In this document: piece after piece, positions 35,901 through 44,900 of the stretch
Layout: every line of letters starts with the position of its first letter
How positions within the stretch are numbered: position 1 is the stretch's first letter
Source of the DNA: Cryptomeria japonica
Taxonomy: Eukaryota; Streptophyta; Pinopsida; Cupressales; Cupressaceae
DNA: 60,000 nucleotides
Direction of reading: 5' to 3'
Assembly (NCBI RefSeq): GCF_030272615.1
Contig: NC_081414.1
Coordinates: 661,676,438-661,736,437, forward strand
Position numbers and translations under genes: made by a program
Notes under the pieces: generated by a model
The model's database searches: none
What the model saw: the letters and a program-made list of their open reading frames with translations, nothing else
Told to the model about the DNA's origin: nothing

Positions 35901-38900
35901 GAATGCACATATACTAAATTCTCCGCTCTTTTTGATAGCAGCCTATTGCGCTTTACTGAGTGGATGAAAGAGTATGTGCTCCAATTTCTTTCTGAAGCAG
36001 ATGAACTAGCAACCTATGAAGACAAAGTAAACTATAAATAAACTAAAACTTGTAAATTTAAAATTTTAATTAATTAAACTTATTTGTGATAAAACTTTTA
36101 TAGCGAGGGGTTGTAGGTGTTGGAAGCATGTGCCATGGAAGTACCACCAACTATGAGCATCTTTCTTGGATCTATGACGAAGTGCATCAACACTTAGACC
36201 ATTCCCATTTGCGAATTCTATGAACTCATTTGTAACAACATCTCGCAAATCATCATCAGGATATAGTCTAAGAAATGTTGCCTTATACCCATCAGATACT
36301 TCTAGATCTCTCCATGGTGGAATCCTTCCTGGTTCATCAAGAAATTGATTGCTATAGTACTTAGGTGTCAAGGCATAGGCAAGAAGGTGCAAAGGAGTGG
36401 TCATCTTATTCCACCTCTCTACAATAATTACTTCCAGTTCTTTGAAGAATTTCTCCTGAGGATCATTCTCTTTTTCATTTATAGTGACCTTTATTTTTTC
36501 AAGCATTGAATCAATGCCATCATAAATCTCACCTATGCAAGGCCTATCCATGTTTGTATAGCGAATCATGCTCATGATGGGCTCAGTGATACTTAGGAGA
36601 TATGTAACAAGATCCCACCATTTCTCATTCAATATTCTATCCCTAATTTTTTCTGCCCTCTTAGTGCTACTTTGCTTCCATACAGTCCAATTGGTGCTGA
36701 TCACCATATTGCATAGTGCCACTCTAACTTTCACAAGTCGTCTTAAGACGATTGTGTTTGATGCAAAACGGGTCTCAGCAACCTATAACACAAATTAATG
36801 CCAAATTATTAAAAAATAAAGCCAAACTTTAAAGAAGAATACACAATATAGCTTACACAATGATATTATTAACATTGAAAATTCAAAAAAATCAGAAAAT
36901 GTAAAATTAAATTACTATTTCACTTACCTTCAATAGCTCCAAATTCGAATAGGTTCTAAAAATCCCTTGAGACATGTGGTGGTTTGTGATGAACATCTGG
37001 ATGTCCTCAACCTCTGCATACACATCTCTGATCCATTTTATTTTTTGCCTAATCCTTTGTAGCATAAGATTGAGTGAATGTACCGCACAAGGTGTCCAAA
37101 AGATGTGATCATAGCGTTGCTCAACCAACAAACCAGCAGCTCTACAATTTTTTGCATTGTCCGTTATGACTTGGACAACATTGCGGGGTCCCACAGACTC
37201 AATGGCAGAGATGAGAATTTCTGCAATAAATTGGCCATCTTTTATTTGGCCCTCACAATCCACAGCTCTCAAAAACATTGCCCCTTTAGGGGACACCACT
37301 AAGACATTTATCAAGGGACAGTTTTTAGCATCTTTCCACCCATCTGAAACAATTGTTACACCTGTCTCAACCCATGAATCCCTTATGGGTTTCAATGCAT
37401 CTTCAACCCTCTTCACCTCTTTCTCCAATAATGTTCCACGTACCTTCTCATAACCGGGGCCCTTATACCCTCTTGGTGCCTCATTAACACTTTTTATTAT
37501 TTGCTTCCAATATGGGGAGCAAACAACATTGAATGACAACCCATTTGCATAAATGCACCTTACTATATCTTGATCAGCATTGTCTCTACTCTCATTTTGG
37601 AATGCGGTTTCTAAAGGCCCCTTTGTTCTTTTACGTGTCAAGGGTGGTTCACTTTGAGGTTCATTTGTGGCAAAGAAGGGGTGGTCTTCTACTACAATAC
37701 TGGGATTAGAAGGGCCTTGCATTCCCCTTGTTTTCTTTGATGCGGTTTGGTTCAATCTATGGGCTTCCCTCTCTTCTGCCGCCTCATGCTCCCTAATATA
37801 TTTCATCACTATCTCATCTGGTATAGGTTTACCATTTTTTCTAGGGCATTTTTTGATGCCTCTTCCTTTTATTCCACACAAATGGCCTACCACCCGATAA
37901 TATGAACTATTACGTTCAATATCACATCCATGGCATTTCCAACGGAATCCCCCACCTCCCAGAAGTTGTTTTATAATGTCCACATATTTCCATAAGGGGG
38001 AATTTGGATCATTTCTTTGTTTTGCAATTATTTGTTCATTGCCAATGGAGGAAGATGTAGATGCCATTCTAGTTCCTGTGGCAAGAAATAAAATAAACAT
38101 ATTCAAAAACAAAAACTAAATAATGAAAAAAAATTCAAGTTTCATGTTTGACAATTTGTGAAACAAAAATAGTTGGAAAAAAATGTTTAAAAACCTACCT
38201 CTTGCAGCCAATGGAAGCTTGAAAATGTATGGAAATGATGCTGCAACACTTGTTGAAGCTTCTAAAATCAGTCTTCAACTCCTCATCTTTGATCTTGGAA
38301 GCCAAATTTTGTTCAACCTTTCTTCAACCTGCTCTCATAAAAAAATTGTTTGCAACACAAATGAGGTGAAATGTGTCAATAAAATGTTTTAGAAGTGTTT
38401 TTTAGGTTATAATTTTCACTTTTTAAAAGGCGGAATTGAAAAAAAATTAAAATTTGCTTTGTTTTTTAACTTTATGGGCCACCCAGCCGCCCAGCCGCCC
38501 GGGTTTGACTGGGTCCGCCCGGGTTCGACTGGGTTCGACCTCGGGTTCGACTGGGTTCGACCCCGGGTTCGACCAGGGTCGAACCCAGGTCGAACTGGAC
38601 CCGTACCACGGACCCGGTCGAACCCGGACCCATCCCAGGGCATCCTAGGGGCGAACCCGGTAACTCAGAGCTCAAAGAAACTCATGACAAGTTTAATAGA
38701 CATAGAGGTAAAAGAGTGTCCCATAGAAATGAATTCAGATCACAATCCAATACATGTAAAGATCAACATACAAAATGTTACTCAACGTCAAGAGATGACA
38801 CAACATAATGAAAAGAAAGAGGCTATTCAAGGTACAATCCTTTTGACGCATGAAAACCAAGAAACCTTTTGAACAACACTCGGAAAATAGTTGCATGAAG

Positions 38901-41900
38901 TGGGAACCAATGGGATGATCAATTCAAATAAGAAAACTATGGACAGCATCATGCTGACCTCTATTATTCTCAAGGCCCTCAATTCTTGCAAAAGGTCTAG
39001 CCCTAAAAGAGGCAATAAAAATAGCTTTCCAGCAAACTCATGGTATGATGAGGATTGTAAGGCAGCAAAGAAAATGGCTAAAATATGAAGTAATTACAGG
39101 GAATAGGTAACTTAGCTGGTCAGACTGAAAAAAGAAGTTTATATGCAAACTGGAAGAAAGGAGTTAATATCACTTGGGAGGCACAATCCAAGAGGCTTTT
39201 GGAGAGAATTGCAGTAGTAAGACATGAATAAAGAGAATGATATCATAGATCTTGAATGTTTAGAGTATGCAAAGCAACTATATGAGAGGGGACAAGATAA
39301 AGACAACCCTCCGATAATTAATTAAGAGTTAAACTTTTCTCTTCGAAAAACATTAAAGAAGGAATAAAGAAGTTGGCAATGGGTGAAGCTCGAGACATAG
39401 ATGGTTTACAAGCAGAACACTTAAAATGGGGTTTGGAGGCTCTCATGCCTCATATTAAAAAAATATTCAATGAGGTCCTTCAGTATGGGTTTCCGACAAA
39501 TTGGATGATGAGTGTTGTCATCTCCTTGCTCAAAAGTGGTGACATCAACAACCCTTCAGACTACTGCACTATAATGATCGACCCTCTTTTTAGTAAACTT
39601 TTTGGGAGCATGATAGAAAAATGGATCAGTGTTTGGGCTGAAAAAGAGGGAAAGAGGGCAAAAGGGCAAGCGAGGTTCAGACCAAAACATTCTACTATTG
39701 ATCATTGCATGACGCTTAGACACTTGATTGAGAAGGTCTGGGATAAATAGGGAGAGGAGGTATTTTGTCGTTTTGTTGACTTCAAGAAAGCTTTTGATAC
39801 AATACCTAGGAGCAAATTGTGGAGTAGGATGGAAGAATTGGAAATTCCAAAACAATATAGAGCTGTTGTTCATAGGCTGTATGAACAAGTCTGGGTCAAA
39901 ATTTGAACCAAACCGGGATTTTTCATAATGTTTTGAAAGTGATATCGGGGTCAAGCAGGGATGCCCATTATCCCCTACTTTATTTGGGATATACATTGAC
40001 AAATTAGAGGAGTGGATCGATAAGTTTGGTGGTGGAGGGGTTTGCTTGACCAATTATGTTATAAAGCTGCTTTTATATGCTGACGATCTTATTTTAATGG
40101 CAAAAACAGCACAATATTTGAAGGAACACTTAAAAGCTCTAGAGCTTTTTTCAGTTTTTGTCATTTGGTGGGGATGCAAGTGAACACTACCAAAACTAAG
40201 GTCACGAATTTTACCTTGAAGAGAAAGAAGGTTCATAGGGAATTTGTATTTGAAGGCAGCCCCTTATAGGTGGTCAATGAATATAAGTATCTTGGCCTTG
40301 ATTTTTACAACAAACTCAGCTAGGAAACATGTAGAGCAAAAAGTATACAAGGGGGATGGAAAGCTTTATACTCATTGCAAAATAGATGTAGAAGAGATGA
40401 GCTATGGGATTGGAAGACAAAGATGACTCTTTTTGGGCTTTTAGTTGTTCCAGTGGTACTATATGGATGTGAAGTTTGGGGTAGCAACACCGCAGCAAAA
40501 AAGTGGAGACAAATAGAGAGATTACAAAAACATTTAATCACAAATAGCCTCAAGATTAAATCTACTTTTCCATATGAGATTGTCCTAGTAGAGGCCGAGG
40601 CTTTCCCCGTTGAAGTGTTAGCTATGTTTCAGTTGTTAAGATATCTAGGAAGATTAGATAACATGGAGACTCATCACTGGCCAAAAATGGCAGCTAGTGA
40701 AAAATTAGATAGAAGAAAGAGCATGTGGATGAAACAAAACATCAAATGGATGAGCAAGTGGGGTATTAGCATAAGTGAATGTTCAAATAACAATGGGAAA
40801 ACAAAAAAGTATGCGCAAGGGAAATTCAAAGAAAGCATGTGGAGAGGGCCACTTGGGAGGAAAAAGAACTACTATATCAAACATTTTAACGCTACATATG
40901 ACCATACACAAAAGACCTACATAGGAATGGAAATAAAATGGAAAGCAAAAATGCTAATCGCTCAAATAAGAACAAGTTCGCACCAACTTAGATGTGAGAC
41001 CGGAAGATGGATGATACCTAAAGAGGAGTGGGCAGACAAAAGGTGTAGATATTGCACTCAAGAAGCGGTTGAGACAAAATGGCATTACATCATGGAATGT
41101 TCAGCTTAGAAGGATATCCGGATTGTTGGTGTTGGAAATAAGCCACACCCGGGCCGACGATGGACTGGTCCAAGAGGGGCTAGTAGCTTAGTGGTAGAGC
41201 ACTCCAGTAGCGTATGGAAGGTCCTAGGTTCGAGTCCTAGCTGGTCCATGTCTCAACATGGTATCAAAGCCAGGGCTAGGCTAGGAGCCCCAAGCACACA
41301 AGAGGTGTGGCTTAAGGGGGGGTGTTGGTGTTGGAAATAAGCCACACTCGGGCCGACAATGGACTGGTCCAAGAGGGGCCAGTAGCTCAGTGGTAGAGCA
41401 CACTAGTAGCGTATGGAAGGTCCTAGGTTCTAGTCCTAGCTGGTCCATGTCTCAACACGGATCAATTATATTGAGACATTAAAAGGGAACAGCTTGGGTA
41501 ATTTGTTCTAAGAAGAGAAGATGATAAGGGTTGCAGATTTTTTGGTCAAGATACACAGTAGAAGATCCAAGATGTAGAAAGAAAAGGAAATGTAGATGTC
41601 GCGTTTTGAATGTACAGGTTTTCTTTGCTGGTTATTTGGGGGACTCATAGGCTGCTTGGCCTCGTGGACGTGATTAAAACCATTCATTCAAACCTACCAT
41701 GTGCTGATTATGGACAGCCATATGTTTTCTTTGTTCTATCATTTTAATAATTGTGGGCAGCTGATTATGGAACTCTATGTTTATTGTTTACAGTTTATGT
41801 CATTTCATAGGTTGATACTTCGAGCCTTGGGCATTTTTGTTATAATTCTAATATAATATGTATGCACATTGACTATGAAAGCATTTGAATTTTGTTAATT

Positions 41901-44900
41901 TGTTTGTCGATTCTTATGCGAAATCTCAATTCAAGTCTAATGCTATGTATTAATCTTCTACAATGTCTATGATGAATGCTTTATCAATGTATGACATGCT
42001 TATTTGAATTTTTTTTATATTTTTAAAAAATTCCCTTTTTTTTTTAACAACTGTCCTCCAAAAAATGGCCCAAAAGTACCCCATAGTCCTGTATTCCCCA
42101 TCCCCGAAACTTGGTGGAACATAGGTTTGAATATGATGGGAAGCAATAGATGAGAGCACTAGAGATTTGAAACTTAAGGTGTCACCAAAGGACTCTTATC
42201 ATTGGTGAAATGTAACCATTAAACAATATGAAGAGACAAGATGGATAGCTGAGTACCAAGCTGGACAAGTTGGATTCTAGCACCGCTAGTTGTTACTATG
42301 GATGCCAGTTATATTGCTACTGTTGAATAATTTTAATATGGAACCTTAGTTTGTGAGGGGATAAACAGTTTTGGTCTCTTAGCATGCTATGTAGTGTTTT
42401 TGTTTGGAGATATCTAGGCCATAGCCTTGTCCCTCAAATGTGGTACTTCCCATTGTTTATTGTTACAGAATCATGTTGGAGATGTTTTGTATTCTCATTC
42501 TACGTTGTAGCCTTTGCAATTAAATTTGCCTTGAAGGATGTTCCCATTATCTGTTTGTAGGGCTTTTTAAATTTGGTGATCCAATTTATTGACTTTTAGT
42601 CCATATATTTCACAGGAAATTGACCGTTGAAATATTATTGTTAGCATGGTTGTTTATTGTTACAGAAGCATGTTGTAGATGTTTTGTATTATCACTCTAG
42701 GTTGTAGCCTTGGCAGTTAAATTTGCCTTGAAGGATGTTCCCATTATCTGTTTGTAGGTATTTTTTAATGTGGTGATCTAGTTTATTGACTTTTAATCCA
42801 TATATTTCACCGGAAGTTGACCATTGAAATATTTTGTTAGTATGGGTGTCTTGGGAGATAATTTTGACTTTTAGTTTGCAGGCTGGTAGGTCTGTAATTT
42901 ATTTAGCATACAGGCATACTACTCAACAGAAGGCATTCCAATTGTGCATGATAGTATAGCGTATGATATTTTTTACATTCATTTATTTTGGATTAATTAC
43001 AACAATTGTTCGTGACAAGTTTTCTAATGCTCTTCTCATTTGCAGGTTGTAACTCCAAATATTCCTGACATTGGGGTTATTCCTCCAGAAGACGAGCATC
43101 AAAGACATGTTATTGACACCATGGCAATGTATGTGCTCGATGATGGATGTTCCTTTGAACAAGCAATAATGGAAAGGGGACGTGGCAATGCACTTTTCAA
43201 TTTCTTATTTGACCTTGGATCCAAGGAGCATAGCTACTATGTATGGCGACTGTATTCATTTTCTCAGGTGGGAATTTTGGCTTTAGCTATTTGTATCACA
43301 AGTTTCAAAGTTAGTAAAATATGAAGTTTGATACCTGCATGAATAGATTTCTTGGACTTGGTTAGAGCTGATTAAAAATATCAAGTAATTGTAAAAGAGT
43401 GGGCTCCATTTAATCTTACTCGTGCCTGGGGGCACCAATATCATGTCAATGCGCTAAGAAAGTAATCAGGGGTCATGGGCAAGCTGATGAGTAGTTTGTT
43501 AACGTGAAATGTAGGGAGATACACTTCAAAGATGGCGGACAGAGCCTTTCATCATGATAACTGGAAGTGGGCGGTAAGATGTGTGGATAAGTACTCATGA
43601 GTCAATGAGACGCTAGCTTGGAGGATCCTGGAAACTTTCTAACATTTTAAATTCGTAGTTTTGCAAGGCTGACTGAGGGTGATATAAAAATAATCTTTTG
43701 TGTGATAACATGTAATGATGTCATTTGGATATCAACAGAGCTACCTAATTTTGGGAAATGTAAAGTCATGTTATATGTTAAGGTGTTTCAGTTTCAAGAT
43801 TCATAAATCAATGGCTTTGGTGCGGTTTTTCATCCAGGTGGATACCGCCACAGTTACCACAACAGACAGGAAAGAGTCCAGAGCATGAAAGGGATTCTGG
43901 TACCACCTATGCGGCTGGAAGGAGCAGGGTAAGTTACCAAATGCTCAATTATGGCGATTTGTATGAATGAGCTTTATATTTTTAGGCTGCTGGTTATGAT
44001 TCATTTCTACCAGTTTATTAGTGATTGCTCGAGCATGTGAGATATTGTCTTTCCCAACTTTTGATGAAGTTTCCTTACACCTAAAAATTGTTTTTGACCA
44101 TGTGCCCTAGTTTACTGAGTAGCTTGTGATGGTCAATTAATAAATACTGTGCTTGCATGCAGAGGGTTGACCTGGAGCGCCCACTAACTGAAAGTCAGAG
44201 AGATGAGTTTGAAGACATGCTCCGAGCTTTGACCTTAGAAAGAAGCCAGATAAAAGAAGCTATGGGTTTTGCCTTGGACAATGCTGATGCGGCAGGAGAG
44301 GTATCATTTATGTTGATAAATGATGGTACACATTGGGTCTGTATAGTTGATTATAATCATTAATCTTCTTGACAAAAAATACTGTGGTTTTATCTTGTAG
44401 GTAGTTGAGGTTCTTACTGAATCTTTGACCCTGAAGGAAACCCTTCTTCCGATCAAAGTGGCAAGGCTTATGCTGGTTTCTGACATTCTTCATAACAGCA
44501 GTGCACCTGTAAAAAATGCATCTGCTTATCGTACAAAGTTTGAAGCAACTCTACCTGATATTATGGAAAGTTTTAATGATTTATATCGAGCCATCACCGG
44601 CCGGATTACTGCAGAAGCTTTGAAGGTTAGTTGAACAATAATTTTCCCAATTTAGATTTGTACTCTGCAGTATGTATTGAGTAACTAATGCTTGAAACAA
44701 TTTCTTATGCATCACCCGACATCTTTTGCAGGAGCGTGTTTTGAAAGTTCTCCAGGTTTGGTCAGATTGGTTTCTCTTTTCAGATGTTTATGTGAGTGGA
44801 CTGAGAGCTACTTTTCTGCGGCCTGGAAATTCAGGTGTTTCACCTTTTCATTCAATTTGTGGAGATGCTCCACCAGTTAAGGGCACTAGCAGTTCACAAG

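Larger units (their letters stand above)
35305..38668 (-). mobile_element. hAT DNA transposon, 3,364 bp, TSD AGCTCAAA
   Basis: AGCTCAAA flanks it perfectly (35297-35304 and 38669-38676). Ends are CTAGGTTGCCGGTTCGGG and, inward from the other side, CTGAGTTACCGGGTTCG. The right subterminal region (about 38490-38660) is packed with GGTTCGA/TCGAACC repeats in both orientations, probable transposase sites. An AT microsatellite lies near 35410-35435. The transposase gene fills the minus strand. The element is inserted into the LINE. Confidence 0.95.
41124..41457 (+). mobile_element. TRIM retrotransposon, 334 bp, with tRNA-like LTRs
   Basis: LTRs 41124-41258 and 41323-41457 are both 135 bp, TGTTGG...CAACA, differing at 7 positions. 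A primer binding site TGGTATCAAAGCC (41259-41271) follows LTR 1 directly, and a polypurine tract TTAAGGGGGGG ends at 41322. Target duplication CGGAT is perfect (41119-41123 and 41458-41462). The internal part is only 64 bp and non-coding. It interrupts the LINE reading frame near its 3' end. Confidence 0.96.
27121..41600 (+). pseudogene. L1-like LINE ORF2, split by three later insertions
   Basis: Pieces at 27121-27546, 35212-35304, 38669-41123 and 41458 to about 41600 form one decayed LINE. The first piece has endonuclease motif IGDFNAR. The second reads TCQTHNGQSVVDYFI. The third has SDHNP near 38736, RT start MAMGEARDIDGLQAEHLKWG at 39373, GCPLSPTLF near 39960, YADDL near 40077 and the Cys/His motif CRYCTQEAVETKWHYIMEC at 41055. 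Removing the first two insertions and one copy of each target duplication gives an unbroken frame across both joints. It is 5' truncated, carries several stops and shifts, and no poly(A) tail was recognised. It sits in the U2SURP intron in sense orientation. Confidence 0.9.

Noticed and set aside
38416-38872. Overlapping ORFs on both strands with Pro/Arg/Gly-rich products
   Set aside because: They arise from the hAT subterminal GGTTCGA repeats; only the part after 38669 is real LINE sequence.
41177-41248. Functional tRNA-Ala gene
   Set aside because: It lies within a TRIM LTR, is repeated in the second LTR, and has a weak anticodon stem, so it is recorded as tRNA-like only.
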